NCBI RefSeq assembly: GCF_016802725.1
Contig: NC_052677.1
Location: 17,819,829-17,883,828, forward strand
Direction: 5' to 3'
Length of the DNA stretch: 64,000 nt
Source: Solenopsis invicta
Lineage: Eukaryota > Arthropoda > Insecta > Hymenoptera > Formicidae
Below, piece by piece: positions 11,825 through 24,500 of the stretch. The first letter of the stretch is position 1. Each line of letters begins with the position of its first letter. Position numbers and translations under genes: made by a program. The notes beneath the pieces are model-generated. The model was given only the letters and a program-made list of their open reading frames with translations, ran no database searches and was not told the DNA's origin.

Positions 11825-14312
11825 ATGGATTGTTGTCTCTCGTCCATTGTGATTGTTAGCTGCATCGCGATGCTGTTCACTTTGACAAGAAGATACTTAT
11901 CGTTCCGACGAACAAAGTTTCCAATGTTACCGGAGACTTGGTGGACACCCGGCACCGAAGGCTCTGTCAACGATGATATCCGACCGTATAAAGTTATTTT
12001 TTCCGAAGAGGTATGCAATTATAAAGAAATGTGTACCTTTTTTGTAGCTGTTCTATTTGATTCTTTATCTCTATTTAGAGTAAGACAAGTATGTACACAG
12101 ACGTTAAAAAAAAAAAATGTTGATGAGTAGAAGAGATAAATTATAGTTTCTGAAGAACAACTAAAGCAATTTGAAATTTAGATGTAAGCTCTTACTGTGA
12201 ATTGATGTGATTTGAAAACCTAGGAGTCAATTTAATGAAATAGTTTGAGCAAATTAAACTGTGGTTAAATAAGAGATAATTTGCATTGTTTGTAGGTTGT
12301 GAAAGATTTGAAATTCAGACTGACACACACTAGACTAACATCGCCGTTGAAAGATGTAGCCTGGAATTATGGCACCAACACTGATGCTTTGCGCAAACTT
12401 TTAGACTACTGGGCAAATGAATATAACTTTCAGGAACGTGAGAAGTTTATAAACCAGTATTCACATTTTAAAACAAATATCCAAGGTAAAGAAAATATGA
12501 TAATTGATAGAGAAGTATAATAAGTTTTTTTTTTTTTTTTTTTTTTTTAGATGTTTAGTAAAGTACTTTTGTACAGCTTAACAATTTGTAGTGTAATCCA
12601 AGAACCAATAAATTTTTTTGTATCAAAGTTAATTGTATGCACTCATTGCGTTATTATTTCTTAATATTATATTGAGTTCAATTAATATATACATGTTTTG
12701 CATTTATTACAGGATTAGATATTCACTTCATCCATGTAAAACCAAGCAATACAGAGGGAAAGCGCGTTTTACCACTGCTACTTGTACATGGATGGCCTGG
12801 TTCTATAATGGAATTTTACAAGATCATTCCATTACTAACTTCGCCAAGACCTGAGTACGATTTTGTGTTTGAAGTGATAGTGCCTTCGTTACCTGGATTC
12901 GGGTTCTCCAGTGCAGCTACAATACCTAATCTTTCAGCTGCTCATATGAGTGTGATTTTCAAAAATCTCATGTTGAGATTGGGTTGTGACAAATATTATG
13001 TTCAAGGTGGTGATTGGGGTGCTACAGTCATTCACACTATGTCACTTTTGTATCCGCAACAGTAAGTTTATACTCTAAAAATTATCATTTAAACTTAATG
13101 TCTTTATGTACATAACGATCATACATAATTATGTCATTAGCGTCTTGGGTTTGCATTCCAATTTGTGCCTAGTTCTTACTAAATGGACCCTATTAAATAA
13201 AGTATTGAATCTATCTTCCTTTTTGCCTTGGGGAAAAACTAAGAAAAAAGGTTCTGGTTTTTCATTGATGTTAGAGAGCGGATACTATCATATCCAAGCT
13301 ACAAAGCCAGATACAGTTGGTATGTATTGATATGTATTTACATTTATATAATTAAAGAATATATTAAACTATAATGCAAATAGATTTTATGCATACAAAA
13401 CTATAGCTCAATAATATCAAAACTTAATTTACTTGGAGTGAGCCTTTGAAAAGCGAGTGTATTCCAATTTTTAACAAGGACAATCATTTAAATATCGTAT
13501 CTTGTTGTATTGCTATCTTTAGAGATTCACTGGTTGATAATTCATTAATCATGTGCTGATCTGATCAGAATGGTATTAGGCACCTGTACAAAGGAGATAG
13601 AGAGAAAAGTTTTGTTTATCTTGTTTTTTTCTTCAGTTTTCTATAGTGTAGAAAAGGTTCACTCTAGTATAGTAATAGAGTTTATTGTATTAAACGAGTA
13701 ACTGAAAATTCAGTAGTTTCAAAACGTTGGATGTTTCAGGAGTCGGTCTGAGCGATTCGCCTGCTGGTCTGGCGGCATACATCATCGAGAAATTTTCCAC
13801 TGGTACAAATGTGTCTTACAGAGACAGAGCAGATGGCGGATTTCTCGAGAAATTTACATATGACGAGTTGATTGACAACCTAATGATTTATTGGACATCA
13901 AATAGCATTACTACATCCATGAGAATATATGCCGAGAAATATACCAAGTCGAACAGATCTGTGGAGGCGATCCTGGAATCGTATGTAACTGCCATTACAA
14001 GTTGCCATTATTGTTATTACAGGTGCAAATATCAAGCATTATTTTCTTTGCAGAGCACCGATAAAAGTTCCCAGCGCTTGTGCGCAGTTTCCTCACGATA
14101 TAATGGAGCAAAAACCAGATGAACTAAGAAAACGATTCGTGAATCTTTTACGTGTTACTAAAATGCCTCGAGGTGGTCACTTTGCGGCATTTGAGGAGTC
14201 TGAATTATTTGCTAATGATGTATGGGCCTCTGTTGACGAGATGGAAAAGTGGAACAAAAAGCATAGGCCAACAGTAATTTGTAAACAAGGAGAAAATAAA
14301 CGTAATTTATAA
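11825..14312 (+). CDS. Jheh: Juvenile hormone / microsomal epoxide hydrolase
   Basis: This alpha/beta-hydrolase opens epoxides with water; in insects the family degrades juvenile hormone and detoxifies xenobiotic epoxides at the ER membrane. Exons are 11825-12010, 12296-12485, 12713-13061, 13141-13319, 13740-13980 and 14054-14312, giving 467 residues, the usual family size. A hydrophobic N-terminal anchor covers about residues 5-20. The epoxide-hydrolase N-terminal region with the WWTPG motif follows, then the oxyanion-hole motif HGWPG (151-155), nucleophile Asp226 in GGDWG and catalytic His424 in GGHFAAFE. The charge-relay acid position is Asp397 in FPHDIM, where mammalian enzymes have Glu404. 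The gene is divergent from PRKDC. Whether juvenile hormone is the real substrate cannot be read from sequence; insects usually carry several paralogues. Confidence 0.95.
12525..12548 (+). repeat. Homopolymer T run in epoxide hydrolase intron 2
   Basis: About 24 consecutive T bases are followed at once by AG, inside the intron 12486-12712. It mimics a strong polypyrimidine tract plus acceptor, but the coding phase requires the later acceptor ending at 12712. It could be a reversed poly-A tail or simple slippage. Confidence 0.8.
13436..13664. mobile_element. MITE-like insertion in epoxide hydrolase intron 4
   Basis: A segment of about 230 bp is bounded by the inverted pair GAGTGAGCCTTT (13436-13447) and AAAGGTTCACTC (13653-13664). 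It is non-coding and lies in the intron 13320-13739. The arms are short, so assignment as a small non-autonomous DNA transposon is tentative. Confidence 0.45.
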
Positions 14313-14343
14313 ACGAAAGAAGCACAACATGTTAATTAAAGAC

Positions 14344-14349
14344 AATAAA
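14344..14349 (+). terminator. Poly(A) signal of epoxide hydrolase gene
   Basis: A canonical AATAAA hexamer lies 31 bases after the stop codon of the epoxide hydrolase, in the right orientation and distance for 3' end formation. Confidence 0.7.
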
Positions 14350-16106
14350 CACATGAATTACGGGTTAATGTGCTTATAAGAGCAATATAACTTTTATTCA
14401 AAAGTGTTTTTAATACTTTTTATTTTGGACCCAAGTTTAAGATATGTTTCGAAAAGCACAAGCGTTATTTGAAAGCAAAACAGAAGTTAGACAAGAATCA
14501 TTGTATTTCTAATTATTATCTGCAATAATAACCAATAATAATTACATATTATTCATACTCAAAAATTATAAAAGAAGATTTGTGTTTTAAAACAAAGAAT
14601 TATATGTAATTAAAGCAGAAAAGTATTTTATTCACACACGTTTCAAATTCATGCGCTGTTTCGCATGCGCATATGGCCAGAAAGTATATTGTTTATATCG
14701 CTACATTTCGTCGGTACGACAGGTTTTTTAACCTCGATAGTTAATTTTAACGATTAACATCTCAGTTCATGAGGCAGAGAGATATTTTTTTGTTAGATTC
14801 GTTCGTTTTATGTAAAAACGCGTCGAATGAGACTAATTTTATTAAAATTAGAGGTGGTGGGAGTATTCTGTTTAATTACCATTATTTTAAACGGACGTAA
14901 TATAATATTCTCATAATATTAAAATATTTAATAATATTCTAAGAATATCGTAGTACTTTTAGGATAACATCTTAAGATATCATTAACCAATAAAAAAGTC
15001 GTATTAACATTTGCCATTCAACTTTAATGGCAATTCATTAATATTAATCAAAATTTAAGAAAATTGTGGGACACAATAATTATTTTGAACAAAGTTCAAA
15101 GAACTCTGGTTAAACTAAATTGTGAAACTGAGCCTAAATGGAACATAATCGATTCTTATTTTAAGATTGTCGTAAGTAATGTCTTAAAATGCTAATATAG
15201 CTCTCTGATTGGTTGTTTACATCTAAATGTTTAAAAAATTATTGTCAAATAATATTTATTCGAATTTTGAAATTAGTTTGCTTATATGGTTACATAATTT
15301 AAAATATTTAATTCAAATAATCATTAAATCTTCAATTTACTTCAAACTCTTTGTATAAAATATAACAAATTTCATACAAAAACTTTGACAATAGTTGAAT
15401 CATTTGTCTTAATGCTAATATATAACATGATGTTATACTATGACATTTTAAGACAGTACTTAAGATGGTCTGAAATATAACATTGATTATAAATATCAGC
15501 CTTTGTTCAATTTATTTGATTAACTGCATAGTGTAAAAATAATTAAAATTAGACAATTATTAAATCTCTTCAATTACATCCTAAGTCTACAAAATACTCA
15601 CAATTTCATAAGAAAAATGTTTAGAAAAATGTTAAGAAATTGTCAACTATGTTTCGTTTGGACGAATCATTTGTCTTTATGCACAACGTTTCTAAAATTG
15701 TACAAACACAAGTAAGAATTATAATTATTGACAAATGCGATTAAAGAATTTAAAACTTGATAGAGTTTATTGAAAGCAATTTATTAATGAATACTATTGA
15801 TATTTTCTGTTGAAATCTGTTGAAGTCTGCACGTTCTTTCTTTTAAATATCTTATATAATCAAAATTTGCTTTGAAAATTTAAATTGTGCGAGATAATAC
15901 ATCACGTCAACTTAAATCGGAGAGGCAAATTTTATTTTATTTTACATCAGTTCCTTACAAGCATACTGATCGCAGGTTCATCCAAATGTGTGATAAACGA
16001 TTCAATGTAATCACGGAAATCATGCCACCATAAAAAGTAATAGCAAATCTTCACAATCAGTCGCTCATCTTTAGTTACTTCTCTTCACAATCAACATAAA
16101 CTGATC

Positions 16107-16158
<52 letters not shown>

Positions 16159-16229
16159 AGGAAAAGTAAATTCCCCAAGTCAATCTGACACGATCCTGAT
16201 GGTTTCTTTTGTACTCTATAACGGCTCGT
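14350..16229. other. Convergent intergenic region and PP4 3' UTR
   Basis: AT-rich spacer between the converging epoxide hydrolase and PP4 genes. The right end (to about 15930) is probably PP4 3' UTR: reverse-strand AATAAA motifs occur near 15932-15945. A pair of inverted motifs built on TGTCTTAAAATG (about 15178-15190 and 15442-15460) suggests a decayed transposon fragment. No coding sequence is visible. Confidence 0.5.
16110..16155. repeat. (AG)n microsatellite in PP4 3' UTR
   Basis: About 22 uninterrupted AG units lie downstream of the PP4 stop codon (16230), hence in its probable 3' UTR, where they would be transcribed as (CU)n. Confidence 0.9.
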
Positions 16230-19200
16230 TTATAAAAAGTAATCTGCTTGTGGCTTCTTGCTGGGTATTCCACGACTTTCCTGTGGTGCCGCTTCAAATA
16301 TCGTAAAATCTCTCTGCAGATGCTCGTTTAGCTCTAGTATCGCGGCTACATTGCCACATCTACAATTATAATTAGTATAAAAATATGTAATATATATATA
16401 TAAGGAAAGGAGGAGTAAGACAGGGTGAGTTATAAAAACTGGTGTACTATGTGATAGAAGACACTTTCTAGTTTATATTAATGCTTTTAAAGTGTCCATT
16501 TCTTGCTTACCGGGATACCCTCTGTCTACCTCACCCATGGAGCAAGATAGGGAGAAATGCTTTTTTTTTTAAATAAAGTTATAATTTTTTGAATATTTCA
16601 TTTAATGATAGTTATATTGAAAGATTGATGATATCCAAAGAATACTTAAGAAGTAAAGATGATTCGCGATTGATTATGAAAACCTTCCATTCATCGTCAA
16701 ACCTTTATTTTTGTCTCTACAATATTTTGTCCCTAAATTATAAAATTAAAAATTAATATTATTTGAATCTATTTTTTACTTTGAAACACCGTAGCTTGAT
16801 GAAACATTATTCAAAAATTAACCAAAATTATTTTAATATAGATATCTTTCTTAACTTTAAAATACTCTTTTTTTTTTAAATTAGTAATTAATTGATAATT
16901 TCTCAAAAATATTGAACTTTTTGTACTAAAATTTATTTCTTTTCAAAATAAATTTTTTATTTTGAAATTAAAAAATTTATGGAAAAAATGTTAGCTTGTG
17001 TTAGATTTGCATAAATGTTTTCAAACTTGGAATTTTTTTTGTGCTTAACTTTCAGATGCGAGAAAATCGCAAATACAAAATTGTGAATGATAATGTACAA
17101 TATATTTGATCAGTTTTGTGAATCACTGTATATAATAACAAAGATAAAAATTAATAAACAAATAATTAACAATAAAACCTCAGTTTTACTAGAAAAAGAA
17201 ATTTATAAGTGCAAATATTACTTGCCTGTAACAATAATTTGGCGCAGACCAGACGGTCAATACAGTCTCGTTAAAGTGCCATTTGTAGCCCTCCATTACT
17301 AACTGATGAGCACGGCATATCATGTCGATATCGTTAGCGGAATTGAATTGTGCTACCACATCGCTACCAAAGAGGTAACCGGCGCCGCGCGGGGACACGC
17401 CCCAACCTTGGGTATCTTCGGGATCTGACCATAGCAAATCACACATTGGCCCATCGTGAGGAACCTGCATTAAAAATATTATTTTAAATAAACTTTAAAA
17501 TTAAAGATGTATAAATCAAACATGTGTGAGATCAAATTGAATCAAATAATTTTTCTTGAAACACAGTTCTAAGTAGAACAAGAATTAGTAATATCACATT
17601 ATTAAATTGAAAAATTAACTTTTAATATTGATGTATTCTTTAATATTGAAACTGTGGGGTATTGGATAATTCAGTGCTAGAATAGTTGCATGTCAAGTAA
17701 AAGATTCAGGGATACAATGCTATCCTGTATATATAATATTAGGAATTTTGAGAAATTGGAAAAATATTTCACTCTAATAAAAATATAAATCTTTCAAAAT
17801 AAGATAGTAAACAAATCAACGCAATATCAATCTTTGAAAGATAAAAGCTACTAAATAATAACAATAAATTGAAGAAAAGAGATTAAATAACAGAACTTAC
17901 ACTCCCTTTCCATAAAAATACCAATTGTATAATAAAATCAGTTTGGAAGTTCTGACTCACATAGCTTCAATTGTAACGCAATCAAATAGAATTGTGCATT
18001 GTGCACCAATCAATAAAAAAATAATTGAAGCCAACAAACAAATAAAAACGACTTAACATAATTACAAATTTAAAATAAAAAATATTTTAATATAAAAAGT
18101 AGATTAAAAATTCCAGTTAAATTGCTATTTATTATTTTCAAATCTTATTATTTTTTCAAACAGTCATTTACAGTATTATTCAGCAATTGGTGTAATGACT
18201 TGAAATATATTAAAACTGTAACAATAAATTGAAAAAAGCAAACTCAGAGAGATTGGAAAAAGAAATTTACATTCTATTTCATTCTTTTATATAAATAGTA
18301 ATTATATAATGAAATCAATTTAAAGCTTCTAGCTCACACACAGTCATGTGATGTAATCAAATAAGGTCACTGAACCAATCAATGAAGAAATTGAACCCAT
18401 CAATAACAAATAAAAACAAAAAATATAATTACATTTCCAAGTAAATAATATTTTAATCAAACCAGTGTGCAAGTCAGATTTAAAAAATACCAATTAATTT
18501 GCAAGTTATTATTTTAAAGACTTATTATTTCATTATTTTTTTTATACAATTATTTACTGGTGATTATTTAATGATTGATATAGTGACCGTACATATATTA
18601 AAACTGTAACTTTAATAAGGCAAATTAAAGACATTTAGTGTAATGTGTTAATTATTAGAAAAAAATTGTGGCAAATGGAATATAATAAAGGAACTTACTT
18701 CTTGTTTTCTGTCGATAGTCCGGATTTGATCTAATGTTTGAATACTGGGTGATAATCCACCGTGAACACAAAAAATCTTGCCATCAATAATAGCAGACAA
18801 TGATAAATAGTCAAATATCTCTGTGCAATATCGCCATACAGTTATACTGCCGTATTTGCGTAAGCACTCGTCATAAAAGCCATAAACTTGCGTTATTTGC
18901 CGTGATTCATGATTCCCTCGTATCAATGTAATTCTGTCAGGATAACGTACCTATGATAAAAGAAAAAATTATGCTATAATAACATATCTGCTAGATATTT
19001 CAAATTTAATTCATTTTAAATCTTTTTCATTTTCCGCGTGAAAAAAAACAAAAAAATTATATAAACAATATTTTATTAAATTATATGAATATTATGTTCA
19101 AATTTATATACTCTTAAAGTAGAAATTTGTTCTATCTAAATGTTCAAAATAATTGAGAAATACACAATATAAAAACTTTTAAATCAAATTTTGAGAATAA

Positions 19201-20171
19201 ATTTATGATTGATATAAACATTCCTGAATTTTTGGGCTATATAGCTTCCTTTAAATAACTTTGTATAGCTTTCTAAAATAGCATTGAGAAGAAAAGTTTT
19301 AAATAAATTGCAAATAGAAAACAAGAATTAAAAATAATGTATTTTTTTAAAGAAGAAAAGTTTAAAGAATATTTTAAATGTAAAAAAATAAAATTTTATA
19401 TTATTATAATCATATTTTTTTCATGTAAGAGTATAAAATGGTATATAATTTTCTTTAAATATGTCATCAAAATTTGATGTTATTTGTTATTATATTCAAA
19501 TAATTATGTTTGTATATTTGTAATAAACCAAATAATGTTTGTTATAAACAACTTTTAATTCTTTCTATATCAATATTTTTCAATATTATAAAGAAAATAT
19601 TTTCAATTAAGTTATTTTTATTGCTAAAATTTTATTCATTACTTATTATTTAGAAGATAACAAAAAACTTCTTTGTTAAAGCATAAAAATGTATATAAAG
19701 AAAAAATCATGTAATTCCCCTGTACTTTTTTTAATTGAAAGAACTTTTTTAAGACATTTTATATTTTGACATACCTTCAGTGCAAGTAGAAGTAGAAACG
19801 TTTCAACGCTATAAAAACCTCGGTCTACAAAATCTCCCATAAAAAGATAATTTGTTTCTGGCACATCTCCGCCTACTTTAAACAATTCTTTCAAATCATA
19901 AAATTGTCCATGGATATCTCCACAAACCTAAAGAAAACACATCGCACAGAAGCTTTAACATATTTAACTCTTCGGCTTTAATAATTTCCAATTGCACTTT
20001 GCAGGAAATAAAAATAGTTACTGTCACAGGTGAGTCAACACGCTGCACATTGCTCTCCTCAATCAAGATTTCTCGCGCCTTCGCGCACAGTGCTTTAACC
20101 TCAGCCTCCTTGATAATCTCGCACTTCTTCAGTTGCTCGATCTGCCGATCCAAGTCACTGGACTCGGCCAT
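16230..20171 (-). CDS. Pp4-19C: Serine/threonine protein phosphatase 4 catalytic subunit
   Basis: PP4 dephosphorylates Ser/Thr in complexes with regulatory subunits R1, R2 and R3, acting in centrosome maturation and DNA-damage recovery. Exons are 20022-20171, 19775-19927, 18699-18950, 17226-17464 and 16230-16359, giving 307 residues, exactly the length of human PPP4C. Metal-site motifs are GDIHG (53-57), GDFVDRG (81-87) and RGNHE (112-116), followed by YGFYDEC, the HGG segment and APNYCYR. The C-terminal YFL is the site of leucine carboxymethylation. The N-terminal MAESSDLDRQIEQL and the body distinguish PP4 from PP2A and PP6. The intron after exon 4 has a GC donor. The gene is divergent from ASPM and has at least one 5' UTR intron. 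Confidence 0.98.
17860..18610. repeat. Degenerate tandem duplication (about 360 bp unit) in PP4 intron
   Basis: The intron between the exons at 17464 and 18699 holds two diverged copies of one segment. The motif ACAATAAATTGAA recurs at 17861 and 18221, exactly 360 bases apart, followed in both by matching TATAAT(A/G)AAATCA, CTCACA and ACCAATCAAT blocks. A partial third unit begins near 18595, where ATATTAAAACTGTAAC repeats the copy at 18206. Confidence 0.7.
19190..19520. repeat. Dispersed repeat, copy 1 (PP4 intron)
   Basis: An AT-rich segment shares ordered blocks with 48420-48700: a TTTATGATT block, CATTC(C/T)TGAATTTTT, TATAGCTT and CTAAAATAGCATT, in the same order and orientation. This is a repeat family of unknown class; no open frame is present. 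Confidence 0.55.
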
Positions 20172-20937
20172 CGTATGACGTGGAGTCGAACTGATCGCGA
20201 TTCCTCACTGAAAAGAGCAGCCGTTGTCAATCGCTTTTACGTGCCCGTGCGAATTGTTGCAGCCTAGGATCGGCGTTCTAGAATTTGCGGAAGGGACATA
20301 AACCGTGTAACAGTCGCAGTGTTCTTAGGTTATAAACATTTATAATGTAGTATAAGAATAATATATTACAAATATCACTACGATTCTTTAAAAAAATACT
20401 GTAACTATTTACGTTCTTCTTTTTTAAAAATTTCCCTAAATTCTTTTTATTATATTCTCCCAAAATTCCTTGATAATAACAAAACTCAAATTTAGGAGAA
20501 AACCTCCCAACCTAAGGAAGTAGGAACTGTCGATATGTCGAATAAACTAGAGACTCCGAGATTCAAGCGGGTAATAGCAGAGTGAAAAAAAGAAATTTAT
20601 ATACCTTACAGACGGTACTTACGGGTTATCCTCGTCTTGGTCGTCGACCTCGGATTTTCACCGTCGTGATCGACGCATCGGACGAGCGACGAGCGTAAAC
20701 CGCCGCAAAGTTTTTTCTCCAATTACAAAACAATGGACGGGATCGAACGAAACTCCCGTATTCCTCGCACTCGCTCCAACTCGAGCCCCGAATTGTCCCG
20801 AATCGCTCGTACTCCAGCGCCGACCACCGACATCAAATTGTTTAACATAAAACACGGAGATCGAAGTGGAATGATGGTGAACAATGTAATAAACGTGAGG
20901 ATGAACGAGTAAACGAATCCTGGGACTGGGATCGTCG
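20172..20937 (-). promoter_or_regulatory. PP4 5' UTR with intron, and promoter region
   Basis: On the minus strand a good acceptor (pyrimidine run CTGCTCTTTTCAG) ends at 20208, 36 bases ahead of the PP4 start codon. A consensus donor GTAAGT lies at 20622-20617. This implies a 5' UTR intron of about 415 bp (20208-20622) and a 5' UTR exon from 20623 rightward. The region right of 20640 is CpG-rich, as expected of a promoter shared with ASPM. Confidence 0.6.
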
Positions 20938-21303
20938 TCATCCACTTCTGCTAGTTCTGCTACACATATCTCTATTATGGCTGGTGGCGCGGATGCGAGC
21001 CAGCGAGCCGCGGCCCGCGGGCGCAATCTTGGGGAATAACACGTGACTTGCACGACGACCAATCAATCGTCCAGTTGTCCAAAAGTAATGACTGCGATAC
21101 GGTAAAGTCCATAAAGCCTGATTTGACTCGTCCTTTGGTCCTACTCTGCCCCAATGGAAAGAGTTCGTTTTGGTTGGACTATGTATTTTAGGAACTTTAC
21201 TCGAAGCCTTCGAAGGTTGACAACCTTGCATAAAAGTTACTCGTGTGCGCTCGTTCAAATTGAATTGACCAAGTCCGTTATCCGTTGCTTGTTGATACGC
21301 CAT
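20938..21303 (-). CDS. Hypothetical protein or upstream reading frame between PP4 and ASPM
   Basis: A 121-codon frame opens at an ATG at 21303 on the minus strand. I do not recognise the product. It is basic and polar at the start, contains a tryptophan-rich middle (SFHWGRVG, ALWTLPYR) and becomes Arg/Ala-rich in the GC-rich 3' half, where the coding look fades. A possible acceptor (ATATCTACAG) lies just upstream of the ATG. It could be a small separate gene, the 5' part of a PP4 transcript, or chance. No donor was found that joins it convincingly to another exon. Confidence 0.25.
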   Translation of the reverse strand: MAYQQATDNGLGQFNLNERTRVTFMQGCQPSKASSKVPKIHSPTKTNSFHWGRVGPKDESNQALWTLPYRSHYFWTTGRLIGRRASHVLFPKIAPAGRGSLARIRATSHNRDMCSRTSRSG

Positions 21304-21528
21304 CGTTCTTCATCTGTAGATATTTAATTCGAGAAAACGTGAGTTTCCAAGCTAAAGACGTATAATGTCGCGTACGACGCAAGAACCGTGACTGAAACTG
21401 ACTTGTTTCAACTTTCGTTTGCTTCAATATTTTTCAACATCGCGTATTATAACGGATTCTGCGGGTTCTGTATTGCAAGTTAAATCGCCTGTAATCTTGC
21501 ATTACGAATTCTCAAGCGATTGTACGAG

Positions 21529-24500
21529 ATGAATCCGTCTTATCCTATGTCGGAAGTCGGAAAGCCAAATGCGGTGGATAAGTCTCTTTATAGCATGCTG
21601 CTCGCCCCGTTCCAGCCTGCGACAAGAATCGAACTGGAGACCAAAATAGACACCACTATAGAGTGCTGTTTAAACGTGAGAAATGTCAGCGACAAGGCGT
21701 TAAACGTATGGGAAACCTTTTTCAAACTGAATATTTAGTCCTTCAGAGCAGATCTCTTCGTCGAAATCAATAACAGTTAATGATTTGCTGATCTGCGAGA
21801 CCTATTTAACTTATGTTGAAAGGCACTAATTAATTTTAAGAATCTGTAATAATTTGTTAAAAAAAGAAATCACAAGTGCCAAATTTATTTTAATAATAAT
21901 AAATCAAGATTTGATAGGTCCAATAGCTCTGAAGGATTAAAATCTTTAGAATTATATAGAATTGTTTACATATAAATAACATATAATGTAGAAAAAATGA
22001 TTTTGAATGCTTTGGTAACTTAACTCTTTGACAATGTTCTTTTAGATAACTGTAACAAAGTTACCATCTGTGGAACGTCGGATTATTCTGAACTTGACTG
22101 AACTAGAGATCCAAGGGAACAGCAATGGCACAATATGCATCAAATGGTCACCCAGAGAGGCAGGATCTTGGCGAGACGTGCTGCAGTTCACTGATAGTAG
22201 ACGAATTAAATATGATGTTATCATAGCGACAACTGCCAAAGATGATAAGAAGAGTAATAAGATGAAAAGAAGACCAAAACCAGTTCTGCCATTAACAAAT
22301 TCGGTGAATATTTCCACAACAGTTGTAAACAAGCAGTTTCATCAGGGTAATATGAAAATTCCAACTGCTAATCGGTTGTTAGTCAATAATTTCGATACAC
22401 AGGTAAAACAATCTAGCAGATCCAAATATGAGAATGAGCTGAATAAAGAAAATATCTCGAATAAAAATAATGATACAACTTATGCGAAAGACAAGAGAAT
22501 TAACGAGCATGATAAATTGGAAAATATCTTGTGCGAGCAAGGTATGAATGTGTGGAACGATGGCAGCGTTCTGCCACTTCTATGTCCTTCGAGCGGGCCA
22601 CAGGATATACGAAGGGCCACATACATTAAAGAGAGAAGACCTTGCAATAGCATACTTTACGATCACAATGAAGACATTGATGAGAATGCAAAATGTGACA
22701 AAGACAAGGCACAATCCGACTTCTCCATACTTCTGAATAAATTTACATTCACGTCTACGGATGTAACTGCGAGTTCTCCAGAGCCAACTAGAAGGGAGTC
22801 AATAGAGACTATTTCACAAGTTGCAGACAAGCATACAACGTTCAATATCAGTAGTGGTCTATTTCTCGAGACGTCCGTAATTCATGACACAAAAGCTCTC
22901 GTCAATGCAACACCTGCATTACAATCTGCAAGCTTGCATAACTTGTCACCAATCAAGTCTGATGGATGCTCCCTCATAACTGATATCAAAGATTTGATTT
23001 CGTCATCACCTATTCAATTTCAACATGTTATAACAAAAGAGCCTAAGCAGGATTTGGTAAATTAATATATTTTTTTTTAATCAAATTAAAGATATTTTAA
23101 TTATACAATACATTCTTAATTCAAATGTGTTGATACACTTCGCACATCATAGTAGAATGTTGATTAAAGTTGTTAACTTGGAAGAAAAAAGTTATAATAA
23201 ATTAAAGTTTACCTGTTTTAAAAATAACTATTAAAAGTTAAAAATTAACTTATTTAAAATTAATCAAGTTAAAAGTTATTAACTTTTTAAGGTTTTTTAT
23301 TTAATTCTCTTTTTAACTAGTTACTATCGAATCCTGAGCCTAAGGAGTACGCGAGATCTTTTACGGTGGATATAAATCCAAATATTCAAACAACCAATTG
23401 TGAATACTTCAGTTTCGAGATCATTTCTAGTGGTTCCGAAGCAGTTAAAAACACTGGAGATATGTATATTGAAATTTCTCCGCCAAGGCATTTCCACCCC
23501 ATGCTATCTATGTCGGTGTCGAGATTGAACGGCACAAAAACTGGCAGAGTCATAAAGACTAATACTTTACGTGACGGAGGAAAGAAGTTACAACTGAACG
23601 TATCTACTACAAGTGAGCTTTGCCTTTAAAACAAAAATTAATTTGGTCATTTGAAAAACAACATAAGTCAACAACTCTTACTTTTGAAGAATTAAAGCTG
23701 TTTAGTTTTTACAACTGCAGCACTAAAATTAATTAAAAATTGATATTAATTAAATATTGTTAGCATTAACATCTTGATTTTGATGATTGATTAATTTTTT
23801 TTTATTTATTTAAATTGAACTGTTTTTTAAATGATTGGATTCAATTGTATTCTCAATAATATCAGTTTTAATCTGTGTATTACAATTGCAGAAAAGAACA
23901 CAAGGAATGTACCAGCAATCAAAATAAACAAATTATCCCTTAATACCTTGCGTAATACAAAGTGGCATTCTTCATCCACTAGAGATTCGAGTTGCAGAAT
24001 ACAAAATGAAGAAGAATATTTTATCTATGATACATATGGACTGGACCCCTTTGCACCATCCACAACAAAGGATCCATTTCTTAAAAAGTTAGTTAAGCTC
24101 TATAATTCATACAGAGAGAATATTTTACATTGATATTGTATAAATTCAGAAGCTATATATGTATACAGGGTGTTTAACGAAAAGTAAGAGAAAATTTAAG
24201 GAGTGGTTTTAATGGAGGTAATAAAATAAAATAAAAATCAAAAATAATAAAATTGCGATTAAGACTTTCGTTTTTTAATTATAAATGTTTAATATTCATA
24301 TAAAAAATATTTAAAGCAGATTATTATTTAAACATAATTAAAAAACGAAGTTTTCATTAAAGTTTTGTTACTTTTGATTTTGTAATTCTAATTATTTAAA
24401 TGTTCACCCAAAAAGTGTCTAAAGCACATAAATATTTAAACATTTATAAAATTAAATCTTATTTGCTATATTGCAAAACAAAGTCTTAATTTTAAAGTTG

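Noticed and set aside
12299..12520. Epoxide hydrolase exon 2 frame running on to a stop at 12520
   Set aside because: The donor GTAAAG at 12486 and the phase-matched acceptor at 12712 restore the conserved family sequence; the run-on is intronic.
16091..16297. Minus-strand frame with a Leu-Ser repeat tail
   Set aside because: It is the PP4 last exon in a wrong frame plus the (AG)n microsatellite of the 3' UTR.
20938..21062. Hydrophobic frame continuing left of the 121-codon minus-strand ORF
   Set aside because: The overlapping frames at 20658-21062 and 20723-20941 lie in CpG-rich promoter/5' UTR sequence and are mutually exclusive; none has support.
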